From Mycolicibacterium neoaurum VKM Ac-1815D (GTDB lineage Bacteria > Actinomycetota > Actinomycetes > Mycobacteriales > Mycobacteriaceae), in NCBI RefSeq assembly GCF_000317305.3, contig NC_023036.2, positions 744,001 to 808,000 on the forward strand: a stretch of DNA of 64,000 nt, in the 5' to 3' direction. This document shows positions 46,418 through 54,262 of this stretch, piece after piece. A program made the position numbers and the translations under genes. How positions within the stretch are numbered: the first letter of the stretch is position 1; each line of letters starts with the position of its first letter. A model generated the notes under the pieces. That model was not told the DNA's origin. It saw only the letters and a list, made by a program, of their open reading frames with translations, and did not search any database.

Positions 46418-46710
46418 GATGTGCTCCGGGTTTCGTATCGCGGTTCGTCGGCGGTGTCGCCGGACGGCCGGTGATCGGCTGGTTCCATTAGATGCGCCGG
46501 GTATTTCCGCGTGGTTAGGCCCGGAATACGGATACGTTGCCGTCGGCTCACGACGGAAACGTCCGTGAAACACGAATTATGTTGTGCGGCAACGAGAAAT
46601 GGCCCTATCGGAAATCCGACGGGCCTGAGATATGGATAGTACACCATAGATTAGTGCACTAGCAATGGGAACGATGCGGTCTCGGCGCCGCTTTCGTTTA
46701 GCCTTGATGG
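46418..46710. other. Divergent control region of the Nit1C-type operon
   Basis: This 293-base region is AT-richer than its surroundings and separates the operon start (46417) from the LysR start (46711). It contains the TAGTGCACTA palindrome described separately. I see no gene in it. Confidence 0.6.
46637..46661. promoter_or_regulatory. Putative LysR operator
   Basis: TAGTGCACTA at 46652-46661 is a perfect 10-base palindrome, and a related TAGTACACCA lies 15 bases away at 46637-46646. The pair lies about 50 bases before the LysR start. Confidence 0.5.
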
Positions 46711-47565
46711 GTGAAACTGGACGGTCAGCAGTTGTCGGCCTTCGCCGCCGTACTCGACCTGGGCAGTTTCGATGCTGCCGCCGAGCGGCTACACATCACC
46801 CCGTCGGCGGTGAGTCAACGGGTCAAAGCTCTTGAGCAGCGGGTGGGGCAGGTTCTGGTGGTCCGCGAGAAGCCCTGCCGGGCGACCCCCGCCGGAGTGC
46901 CGATCCTGCGCCTGGCTGCCCAGATCGCCACGCTGGAATCGGAGGCGCTGGCCGAAACCTCCATTGGCTCCGCCGAACGCACTCGCATAGCGGTCGCTGT
47001 GAACGCCGACTCGATGGCCACCTGGTTCACCGCGGTGTTCGGGCTGCTGCCCGAGGTGCTGTTCGATGTGCGCATCGAAGACCAGGATCACTCGGCCCGG
47101 TTGCTTCGCGAGGGTGCGGTGATGGGCGCCGTCACCACCGAACGAGCCGCGGTGCCGGGTTGTCGGGTCCAGTCGCTGGGCGTCATGCGCTACGTCCCCG
47201 TCGCATCGGAGGATTACGTGGCGCGGTACCTACCGGAGGGATTCACTGCCGCCGCTGCCACACAGATGCCCTCGCTGGCCTGGAATCGAGATGACGCTTT
47301 GCAGGACAAGCTGATTCGAAAGGCTTTCCGGCGCGATGTCCATCGTGCCGTGCACTATGTGCCGACGGCCGAGGGGTTCGGCGCCGCTGTGCGCGCCGGC
47401 CTGGGCTGGGGAATGTATCCGGAGCAATTGGTGACCGCGGACTTCGTCCAGATATCGCCGATCCATCTCGACGTGCCGCTGTTCTGGCAGTCGTGGAAGC
47501 TGGACAGCGCGTTGGTCGCCTCGATCGGTCGCGCCGTGTCGACGGCGGCCCGCACTCTCCGCTGA
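46711..47565 (+). CDS. ArgP/LysG-type LysR regulator
   Basis: A 284-residue LysR regulator of the ArgP/IciA/LysG subfamily. It begins MKLDGQQLSAFAAVLDLGSF, with the helix-turn-helix around AAAERLHITPSAVSQRVKALEQRVGQVLVVREKPCRATPAG. The C-terminal effector domain is shorter than usual but keeps GLGWGMYPEQL. Members sense lysine or arginine in exporter control. Here it faces the Nit1C-type operon and not lysE, so its ligand may differ. GTG at 46711 is the start. A strong hairpin follows its stop. Confidence 0.83.
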   Translation: MKLDGQQLSAFAAVLDLGSFDAAAERLHITPSAVSQRVKALEQRVGQVLVVREKPCRATPAGVPILRLAAQIATLESEALAETSIGSAERTRIAVAVNADSMATWFTAVFGLLPEVLFDVRIEDQDHSARLLREGAVMGAVTTERAAVPGCRVQSLGVMRYVPVASEDYVARYLPEGFTAAAATQMPSLAWNRDDALQDKLIRKAFRRDVHRAVHYVPTAEGFGAAVRAGLGWGMYPEQLVTADFVQISPIHLDVPLFWQSWKLDSALVASIGRAVSTAARTLR

Positions 47566-47579
47566 TCCCGCGCAGAAAA

Positions 47580-47615
47580 AGGTGACCTACGGCCCGGTGG
47601 GTCCGTAGGTCACCT
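47580..47615. terminator. Hairpin terminator after the LysR gene
   Basis: AGGTGACCTACGG (47580-47592) and CCGTAGGTCACCT (47603-47615) form a perfect 13-base-pair stem with a 10-base loop. It lies between the convergent LysR and ferritin-like genes and can serve both. Confidence 0.75.
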
Positions 47616-47633
47616 GTGACTTCTCTACAGATG

Positions 47634-48590
47634 TCAGCTGATGCCGACGATCTCCTGGGCGATGGCGCTGAGCCGCACCTGGGCGGCTGAGACGACGCGC
47701 TGCCGATTCTTGTGGAACTCCTCGTAGGCGATGACCACTCGGATGTCGGCGGCATCGGAGAGTTCCTTCACCGCGGCCACGGCGTCGTTGACGTTGAGGT
47801 CGTCGTAGCCGGCGATCGGCAACTCGTCGGCCTCCAGCACACCGGCCTCGCCGCGGATCGTGTGCAGCGCATCGGCGACCTCCGCGGCGCCCTCTCGACG
47901 GCTGACCTTCTCGGCGGCCGACAGCGCGGCATCCCGTGAAGCCGAGAGAGTCTTGACGGCGATCTCACCGGCGTGGCTACCGCGGCTGAGTGCCTCATCG
48001 ATGGTGGGGCGTGTCGCGCGGGCGGTGGCGTACACGCGCTCGAAGGCCCTGGTGGCCACGATGCCCGGCAGGTTGGCCAACTTCACCGCAGCGCCGGCGA
48101 CGGCCTGAATCGGTGTGCGCCGCAAAGCCGCTGGGCCGCCCAGAGCTTCCTCGGCCAAGACCGTGGTCAACCACAGCACGGTCGCACTGTGGGCCTCGAT
48201 AAGCGAGTCGGCGAGATCCTGCACCTCGCGGTTACCCGCGGCGACCGACAGCGACTTCAGGTAGCGGGCGCGGTCCACGAGCTGGTGTTCGAGGGCGAGA
48301 TCGCCAAGCAGTGCCTCGGCGAAGGGCTCGGCCTGCTCGGTGAGCGCCTTCACGGCGGCGGCCGCGCGGCCCAGCAGTGGGCCGAGAATATCGGGCGACC
48401 CGCCCAGTTCGCGGATGGTTGCCTCGATCAGCGCGGCACGCGTCCGTGCGTTCTCGGCATTGGCGGACAGTTCTTCGCGCACCGCTTCGGTGCGCGCCTG
48501 CGCCGTCCGGACCTCGGCGATCTGGATTTCGGTGCTGGTCAGTTCAAGGATGGTGCGTAAGTTGGTGATGAGCGCGGTCTTGTCGGTCAT
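47634..48590 (-). CDS. Ferritin-like-fold protein of unknown function
   Basis: A 318-residue, almost wholly helical protein. The first 200 residues carry ferritin-like patterns (LTSTEIQIAEVRTAQARTEA, DLALEHQLVDRARYLKSLS, DSLIEAHSATVLWLTTVLAEE), with acidic and histidine residues that could bind metals. The remainder (from about 220) is an Ala-rich helical tail with EAGVLEADELPIAGYDDLNV. I recognise it as a mycobacterial conserved protein but not a named one. The start is the ATG at 48590. Iron or oxidative-stress functions are guesses from the fold. Confidence 0.62.
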   Translation of the reverse strand: MTDKTALITNLRTILELTSTEIQIAEVRTAQARTEAVREELSANAENARTRAALIEATIRELGGSPDILGPLLGRAAAAVKALTEQAEPFAEALLGDLALEHQLVDRARYLKSLSVAAGNREVQDLADSLIEAHSATVLWLTTVLAEEALGGPAALRRTPIQAVAGAAVKLANLPGIVATRAFERVYATARATRPTIDEALSRGSHAGEIAVKTLSASRDAALSAAEKVSRREGAAEVADALHTIRGEAGVLEADELPIAGYDDLNVNDAVAAVKELSDAADIRVVIAYEEFHKNRQRVVSAAQVRLSAIAQEIVGIS

Positions 48591-48760
48591 GCGTATCCCC
48601 CTGCACGTAATTCGGAATGGATGTATCCGATCGGTCGATCGGACGGTGCGGGTGAGCACCCTCGACTATCGGCTACCCGGGGTTGCCGGAGTTGACACGG
48701 TGACACGCCGGGATGTGGCCCACGTCTCGGTGAAGTTCTATTACTATCGTTATAACCGCA

Positions 48761-48780
48761 TGTCATGCAGTTTTATGACA
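48761..48780. promoter_or_regulatory. Putative TetR operator
   Basis: TGTCATGCAGTTTTATGACA has perfect 6-base arms around 8 bases. It sits 19 bases before the TTG start of the TetR gene, and CGTTATA is repeated on both sides (48748 and 48783). Confidence 0.5.
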
Positions 48781-48799
48781 GACGTTATAGGAGCGAATA

Positions 48800-49363
48800 T
48801 TGCGAAGCGATGCGCCCACCGCGCGCGACCGGTTGGTCGCCGGCGCAGCCGATCTGCTGGCGCGGCGCGGTTTGGGGACGATGACCGTGCGCGAACTGGC
48901 CCGTCATGCCGACGCCCCGCTCGGGTCGACGTATCACTACTTTCCGGGCGGAAAGCCCGAACTTGCCGCGGAGGCGGTGCGCTGGGCCGACCGCGAGGCC
49001 GGCGCTGTTCTGCGACAAGGGCTTGTCGACGGTCCGATCGCCGGGTTGCGGGCGTTCGTGCAAATGTGGCGTCGCACGCTGGTCGATAGTGACTTCGGCC
49101 GCGGCTGTGCAGTGGTCGCGGTTGCGGTGCACGAGAATCCCGGAGACGCGGCGCGGGATGCCGCGGTCTTCGCGTTCAGCACGTGGACGGCCGAGCTCTC
49201 TGCCGCGCTGCGTCGGTGCGGTGTCAGCCACGGCGCCGCCGCCGATCTGGCGACATTGGTGGTCGCGGCGGTCGAAGGTGCCGTAGCGATGTGCCGTGCC
49301 GAGCGCAGCGTGCAACCCCTCGAGGCAGTGGCCGCCCAGTTGGAGGGTCTGCTCAGATCCTGA
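48800..49363 (+). CDS. TetR-family regulator (LmrA/YxaF type)
   Basis: A 187-residue TetR regulator. The helix-turn-helix is MTVRELARHADAPLGSTYHYFPGGKPELAAEAVRWAD, with the GSTYHYFPGGK of the LmrA/YxaF branch. The start is a TTG at 48800, with GGAG 8 bases upstream; no ATG or GTG fits. The palindrome just upstream suggests autoregulation. It converges with the nitroreductase gene and the two ends overlap by 11 bases. Confidence 0.83.
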   Translation: MRSDAPTARDRLVAGAADLLARRGLGTMTVRELARHADAPLGSTYHYFPGGKPELAAEAVRWADREAGAVLRQGLVDGPIAGLRAFVQMWRRTLVDSDFGRGCAVVAVAVHENPGDAARDAAVFAFSTWTAELSAALRRCGVSHGAAADLATLVVAAVEGAVAMCRAERSVQPLEAVAAQLEGLLRS

Positions 49364-50345
49364 CGTGCAGGACCTCGCCGAGCGGGCGCCGCGGTGTCGG
49401 CGGCGGCACGTCGTCGAGTTCGGAGGCCAACCCGATCCTGACCACGATCTGCGGATGAGCGCGGTTCACCAGCCCGCCCACGATGTCGCGGGTGGCCGGG
49501 ACTTCGGTGAGGTGGCTGAGCGTGCAGGAGGACAGGCCGGCCATGGTGGCGTCGAGCAGCAATGCCGAGAGCCTCTCGCCGCATCGCAGCATGTCCAGCC
49601 GGGTGTCCTCCGGGGCGGAGATGACCAGGAGTCCAGCCTGGTCTTCGGCGATGTGCCTCCGGCGCTCCGCGTGCTGCGTCACCGGGAAGTTGCGGCCGAC
49701 GTCGACCCGGTCCGCCTCGGCGGCCGACACGAGTGAGCTGTGCGGAATGCCGTCGGTAACTTCAAAAGGTGATGTCCACCAGCCGATTTCGTGATGATAT
49801 GCGCTGTCGTAGAGGCGCAGTGCCTCGGTGAGCTGAGCGGCATCGGCGACGGTGGGCCGGTCCGCGGGATCGATCACATCCACGGCCGCCGCATCGGCGT
49901 CGTGCGCGGCGCCCAGCAGCAGATCGTAGGTTGCCGGGTCGGCGGGCGCTGCCAGGGGCAGACGATCGGTTCGGCGGGCCAGGATCGCATCCGCCTGACG
50001 GCGCTGGAATGCGGTGACGGTATCCGCCGGTGCCAGTGTGATGGTCGCCAGGTGCAGGTGGTCGCCGGAATCGGGATAGCGATGAACGGTGGTCCGGAAG
50101 CCGGCGGCCGCAGCCGCAACGCGGAAATGGTCAAGGGCCGCACCGCAACTGATCACCGCCTGACGTCCACTCGTATCGGTGGCGACCAACCGGTCGGTGT
50201 CGACGAACAGCTGTACCCCGTCGGGGGTGATGACCCACCGCCACGGCTGGCTGTTGTGATAGGAGGGTGCCCGGCACGCCAGCTGCACGGCGTCTTCCAC
50301 GATTCGAGCGTTGGCCGCTGTCTGCGATGTTGCTGCCATGGTCAT
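49353..50345 (-). CDS. Acg-family nitroreductase-like protein
   Basis: A 330-residue Acg-type protein, a fused nitroreductase-fold family found in mycobacterial DosR regulons (as Rv2032 and Rv3131). It shows IVEDAVQLACRAPSYHNSQPWRW, ATDTSGRQAVISCGAALDHF, and a C-terminal half with MAGLSSCTLSHLTEV and ARPRR-like end (PPTPRRPLGE). These proteins bind FMN tightly and may store it. The start is the ATG at 50345; ATG 50339 is nearly as good. A DosR-like box lies 31 bases upstream, supporting induction by hypoxia or nitric oxide. No classical ribosome site is seen. Confidence 0.82.
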   Translation of the reverse strand: MTMAATSQTAANARIVEDAVQLACRAPSYHNSQPWRWVITPDGVQLFVDTDRLVATDTSGRQAVISCGAALDHFRVAAAAAGFRTTVHRYPDSGDHLHLATITLAPADTVTAFQRRQADAILARRTDRLPLAAPADPATYDLLLGAAHDADAAAVDVIDPADRPTVADAAQLTEALRLYDSAYHHEIGWWTSPFEVTDGIPHSSLVSAAEADRVDVGRNFPVTQHAERRRHIAEDQAGLLVISAPEDTRLDMLRCGERLSALLLDATMAGLSSCTLSHLTEVPATRDIVGGLVNRAHPQIVVRIGLASELDDVPPPTPRRPLGEVLHVRI

Positions 50346-50375
50346 GAGTGTGCGGCGGGGCCGCCGGAGTCGGTA

Positions 50376-50390
50376 GGGCCGGAAGTCCCT
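50376..50390 (-). promoter_or_regulatory. DosR-like box upstream of the Acg-family gene
   Basis: Read on the minus strand the sequence is AGGGACTTCCGGCCC, one base away from the dormancy box form GGGACTTTCGGCCC. It lies just before the Acg-type gene, a class known to be in the DosR regulon. Confidence 0.6.
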
Positions 50391-50418
50391 AGCCGGATGC
50401 GGTGACTGCTCCAGATGT

Positions 50419-50456
50419 GAATCGGCCCCCGCCACAGACGTGGCGGGGGCCGATTC
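50419..50456. terminator. Strong hairpin terminator
   Basis: GAATCGGCCCCCGCCAC (50419-50435) pairs perfectly with GTGGCGGGGGCCGATTC (50440-50456), a 17-base-pair stem with a 4-base loop. It follows the small leftward reading frame at 50474-50536 and lies before the start of the nitroreductase gene. Confidence 0.8.
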
Positions 50457-50473
50457 GTTGTCGGGATGGGGCC

Positions 50474-50536
50474 CTAGTGGGCCGGCTTGCGATGCCGACC
50501 GATCAGGGCGGTCAACCAGCGAACGTCGAGCAACAT
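50474..50536 (-). CDS. Possible 20-residue small protein
   Basis: A short frame encoding MLLDVRWLTALIGRHRKPAH. The ATG at 50536 has AAAGGCGG 7 bases upstream, and the strong hairpin terminator begins 18 bases after its stop. It lies 14 bases downstream of the STAS gene, so it would be the last gene of that transcript. The peptide has a hydrophobic face then a basic tail. A real ribosome site and the terminator position argue for translation; length makes chance possible. Confidence 0.4.
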   Translation of the reverse strand: MLLDVRWLTALIGRHRKPAH

Positions 50537-50550
50537 GTCGTTCCGCCTTT

Positions 50551-50973
50551 CTATGCGGTCTTGCGAAGGAGGGGGAGCAGGCGACGCCGGGCGAGGGTGC
50601 CTTCGGCGAAGTGATGCAGCGCCTCCGGAACGGAGACCGTGATGGGGAATGCGTCGTCGATCATGTGCAGGACGTCGACCACAGGGGCGCCGGCAACCAA
50701 CGCCCATTCGACACCGGCCATATCGCATTCGTCATCGAGTGCGTAGAGCAGTGCAACACCGCGTGCGGACAGGAAGGTCACGTCGGTCAGGTCGAGAACG
50801 AACGGCTTCTCGGTCAGGACCAGTCGACGTACCTGCTCGGTGAGGCTTTCGACGTTGTTGTCGTCGATCACGCCGGATACCGTCACCACCAGGGCTAGAT
50901 GGCGGCACTGCGCCCGCAGTTCTGCACCGCCGCACTGGACGGCGGGGTTGCCATACCGGAATGCGATTGTCAT
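50551..50973 (-). CDS. STAS-domain protein (anti-sigma factor antagonist-like)
   Basis: A 140-residue STAS protein. The core is LALVVTVSGVIDDNNVESLTEQVRRLVLTEKPFVLDLTDVTFLSARGVALLYALDDECDMAGVEWALVAG. The serine after TFL in VTFLSARGV is the usual phosphorylation site of SpoIIAA/RsbV proteins. Such proteins bind anti-sigma factors in stress responses. The start is the ATG at 50973, with GGGAGG upstream. There is no anti-sigma kinase gene next to it. An rsbQ-like gene lies at the other end of the window, so the same general stress network may be involved. Confidence 0.82.
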   Translation of the reverse strand: MTIAFRYGNPAVQCGGAELRAQCRHLALVVTVSGVIDDNNVESLTEQVRRLVLTEKPFVLDLTDVTFLSARGVALLYALDDECDMAGVEWALVAGAPVVDVLHMIDDAFPITVSVPEALHHFAEGTLARRRLLPLLRKTA

Positions 50974-51194
50974 GGACTGCCTCCCTTCGTGGATCTCTAC
51001 TGACACCGAAGTTATCGGGCGACTTTAAGGTACTTGGGAGTAGTGATTGAGACTTTGCTAAGAAGATAGTCTGAGAGCAGGGTAAGGTTTCGCTGAGCAA
51101 ATTGAAATCTCTTGTGGTGCAATAGTTTTCATTGCGACGTTTCAAAAGTTCAAACCTAGGGTATCGCGTACCGGCCAGTAGCCGACTCGCGCGT

Positions 51195-52415
51195 TCAGTG
51201 CCGCCACTGCGATCCGCTGTAACCATCCCACGGCGAATAGTCGGCAATGAGTTCCTCTTGGACCGGTCGCTGCGACTCCGGGATGTGTTGCAGATTGACC
51301 CGGACGCGGTACCAGATCGAGCTCGGTCCGCGCATTCCGTCGATCAGCACGTCGACGGGCTCCAGGAGATCCGCCGCCTCGGGATGACGCTTCCTCCACA
51401 CATCCAAGGCCGCCATCGCCTCGTCGCGGGTCTTGGTCCTGGCCACCTCGATGAGCGGCATCGTCGAGGTCCGCCGGCCCGTGCCCTTGGGCGGCTTCTC
51501 GGCCGGACCCAACCGCTGAGCCAACTCCAGCAAGCCGTCCAGGCTCCCGGGATGGTCGTTCATCGCCTCCCATGGATCACCGATCTCGGCGAAGCGTGCC
51601 GGCACCGTGGCCACCGTGAACGCTTCCGGGCGGCAATCGGGCACCTCGTCCCAGTGCAACGGTGTCGAGACCCGCGCATCCGGGGTGGCTCGCACCGAGT
51701 AGGCCGAGGCCACGGTGCGGTCCTTGGCGTTCTGGTTGAAGTCGACGAACACGCGAGCGCCCCGTTCCTCCTTCCACCAGCGCGCCGTGGCCAGGTCGGG
51801 CCTGCGGTTCTCGACTTCGCGGGCCAGCGCCTCGGCGGCCAGTCGCACCTGTGTGAACGGCCAGTGGGGGTGGATGCGCGCGTATATGTGGAAGCCACGC
51901 GACCCCGAGGTCTTCGGCCAGGCTGTCAGGCCGTGGTCTTCGAGTACGCATCGGGCCACGGCGGCGACCTCGAGGATCTGCGGCCACTCCACACCTGGCA
52001 TCGGGTCGAGATCCACCCGCAGCTCGTCGGGATGCTCCAGGTCACCGGCACGCACCGGATGAGGATTGAGGTCGACACAACCCAGGTTCACCGCCCAGAT
52101 GAGACCGGCCGGTTCGGTGAACACCGCCTCCTTGGCCGACGTCCCGGATGCGTACTTCAATTCGGCGACATCGATGAAGTCGGGCCGTTTCTCCGGGGCC
52201 CGCTTCTGAAAGATCGCCTCCACTGCGATGCCCTTGACGAATCGTTTGAGGATCATCGGTCGGTCGCGCACACCGCGAAGGGCGCCGTCGGCAACGGCGG
52301 TGTAGTAATCGAACAGATCCGACTTGGTGAGTCCGAGATCGGCGAAGACCACCTTGTCCGGATTGGTGACAGGCACCTGCCTGCCCGCGATCTCCACCTG
52401 CGCGCGAGCGGCCAT
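51195..52415 (-). CDS. LigD-polymerase-like primase/polymerase (PolD2-like)
   Basis: A 406-residue stand-alone polymerase of the LigD POL (archaeo-eukaryotic primase) type, without ligase or nuclease domains. The catalytic pair is Asp135 and Asp137 in ELRVDLDPMPG. Other conserved parts are LTKSDLFDYYTAVADGALRG, RPMILKRFVKGI, TSGSRGFHIYARIHPHWPF and VFVDFNQNAKDRTVASAYSVRA. It can add nucleotides or ribonucleotides in DNA repair. Position beside fadD2 matches Rv0269c and PolD2 of M. smegmatis. The start is the ATG at 52415; GAGGAG directly abuts it, so the GTG five codons in is a possible alternative. Confidence 0.86.
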   Translation of the reverse strand: MAARAQVEIAGRQVPVTNPDKVVFADLGLTKSDLFDYYTAVADGALRGVRDRPMILKRFVKGIAVEAIFQKRAPEKRPDFIDVAELKYASGTSAKEAVFTEPAGLIWAVNLGCVDLNPHPVRAGDLEHPDELRVDLDPMPGVEWPQILEVAAVARCVLEDHGLTAWPKTSGSRGFHIYARIHPHWPFTQVRLAAEALAREVENRRPDLATARWWKEERGARVFVDFNQNAKDRTVASAYSVRATPDARVSTPLHWDEVPDCRPEAFTVATVPARFAEIGDPWEAMNDHPGSLDGLLELAQRLGPAEKPPKGTGRRTSTMPLIEVARTKTRDEAMAALDVWRKRHPEAADLLEPVDVLIDGMRGPSSIWYRVRVNLQHIPESQRPVQEELIADYSPWDGYSGSQWRH

Positions 52416-52470
52416 CTCCTCATCGTAGGTTCGACCCCGCACAGCGACCGGCGTCACATAAGGTTGACAG

Positions 52471-54147
52471 ATGTCGAAGCTGAGCCCGCTGTCAAAGATC
52501 CAGGAATCGGTAGGCAAGTACATCGATCGGGGCGCCGCGGAGCTGCACTATGCCCGCAAGATGTTCCAGGCGGGTGCGCTCAAGCTGGAGCCCCCGCGCG
52601 ATATCGCCGCCTTCGTCAACGATATGAAGCAGTGGGGCGAGATCGGGATGATCCCCGCCCTCAACGCCCGTCGTTACCCGAACCGCAATGCCGTGATCGA
52701 CGACTTCGGGACCATGACGTTCAAGGAGCTCGACGACGCTGTCAACGCCGTCGCCAATGCCTTGCTGGCCCGCGGTATCGGCGGTGGGGACGGTGTCGGC
52801 ATCCTGGCCCGCAACCATCGGTGGTTCCTGGTGGCGGTGTATGCCACCGCCAAGATCGGTGCCCGCATCATCCTGCTCAACAGCGAGTTCTCCGGCCCGC
52901 AGATCAAAGAGGTGTCCGAGCGCGAGGGCAGCCGGATCATCATCTACGACGACGAGTACACCGCCGCGGTCTCGCAGGCCGCGCCTGAGCTCGGCAAGCT
53001 GCGCGCGTTGGGCGTGAACCCCGACAAGGACGAACCGTCGGGCAGCACCGACGAGACGCTCGAAGACATCGTCGCCAAGAACGGTTCCGCGCCGCCGCCT
53101 GCGGCCACCAAGAAATCGTCGATCATCATTTTGACCAGCGGCACGACCGGTACCCCGAAGGGTGCGAACCGCAGTGCCCCGCCCTCGTTGGCGCCGATCG
53201 GCGGCGTGCTGTCCTCGGTGCCGTTCAAGTCGAACGAGGTCACCTCGTTGCCGGCGCCGATGTTCCATGCGTTGGGTTTCCTGCACTCGACGATCGCCAT
53301 GATGCTGGGCACGACGCTGGTGCTGCGTCGTCGATTCAAGCCCGCGACCGTGCTCGCCGATATCGAGAAGTACAAGGTCACCGCCATCGTCGTCGTCCCG
53401 GTGATGTTGTCCCGCATGCTCGATGAGCTCGAGAAGACCTCGCCCAAGCCGAATCTGTCGTCGTTGCGCATCGTGTTCGTATCCGGTTCGCAGCTCGGCG
53501 CCGAGTTGGCCACCAGGGCGATGAAGGACCTCGGTCCGGTCATCTACAACCTGTACGGATCCACAGAGGTCGCGTTCGCGACCATCGCTGGGCCGCAGCA
53601 CCTTTCGAAGAATCCGTCGACCGTCGGCCCGGTGGTGAAGGGTATGAAGGTCCGGATTCTCGACGACAACGGCAACGACGTGCCCAAGGGTGAGGTGGGG
53701 CGCATCTTCGTCGGCAACTTCTTCCCGTTCCAGGGCTACACCGGCGGCGGCGGCAAGCAGATCATCGACGGTCTGCTGTCCTCCGGCGATGTCGGATACT
53801 TCGATGACGATGATCTGCTCTACGTCAGCGGGCGTGATGACGAGATGATCGTCTCCGGCGGTGAGAACGTGTTCCCGGCCGAGATCGAGGATCTGGTCAG
53901 CGGCCATCCCGAGGTGGTCGAGGCGACCGCGCTCGGCGTGGAGGACAAGGAGTGGGGCCACCGGCTGCGCTGCTTCGTCGTGCGGGTCGAGGGTTCCACC
54001 GTCGACGAGGACACCATCAAGGCCTATGTGCGCGACAACCTCGCGCGCTACAAGGTCCCGCGTGAGGTGGTCTTCATCGAGGAGTTGCCGCGCAACCCCA
54101 CCGGCAAGATCCTCAAGCGTGAACTGCGCGAGCTGGATATCGACTGA
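52471..54147 (+). CDS. fadD2: Long-chain acyl-CoA synthetase FadD2
   Basis: A 558-residue acyl-adenylate-forming enzyme. The ATP loop is LTSGTTGTPKG (residues 221-231), with YGSTEVA (A5), SGDVGYFDDDDLLYVSGRDDEMIVSGGENVFPAEIE (A7 and A8) and the catalytic lysine in NPTGKILKREL near 548. It activates fatty acids to acyl-CoA by way of the adenylate. It faces the polymerase gene and is followed by an SDR and fadE6, as in the Rv0269c-Rv0271c order. The start is the ATG at 52471. Confidence 0.9.
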   Translation: MSKLSPLSKIQESVGKYIDRGAAELHYARKMFQAGALKLEPPRDIAAFVNDMKQWGEIGMIPALNARRYPNRNAVIDDFGTMTFKELDDAVNAVANALLARGIGGGDGVGILARNHRWFLVAVYATAKIGARIILLNSEFSGPQIKEVSEREGSRIIIYDDEYTAAVSQAAPELGKLRALGVNPDKDEPSGSTDETLEDIVAKNGSAPPPAATKKSSIIILTSGTTGTPKGANRSAPPSLAPIGGVLSSVPFKSNEVTSLPAPMFHALGFLHSTIAMMLGTTLVLRRRFKPATVLADIEKYKVTAIVVVPVMLSRMLDELEKTSPKPNLSSLRIVFVSGSQLGAELATRAMKDLGPVIYNLYGSTEVAFATIAGPQHLSKNPSTVGPVVKGMKVRILDDNGNDVPKGEVGRIFVGNFFPFQGYTGGGGKQIIDGLLSSGDVGYFDDDDLLYVSGRDDEMIVSGGENVFPAEIEDLVSGHPEVVEATALGVEDKEWGHRLRCFVVRVEGSTVDEDTIKAYVRDNLARYKVPREVVFIEELPRNPTGKILKRELRELDID

Positions 54148-54262
54148 CCTCACCTTCCCAGCGACCGTGCGTGTCTGCACCCCGACACACCGCGTGCCGT
54201 CGCGAGTCGACGCACCCTCGCGGGGAGGAATACCTCGGGGCGCGCGGTGGTAATACCTTGTC

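Noticed and set aside
51138..51164. SigF-like promoter (GTTT-N16-GGGTA) on the plus strand
   Set aside because: It points toward the 3' end of the leftward polymerase gene and no rightward gene begins within 1.2 kb, so it is probably chance.
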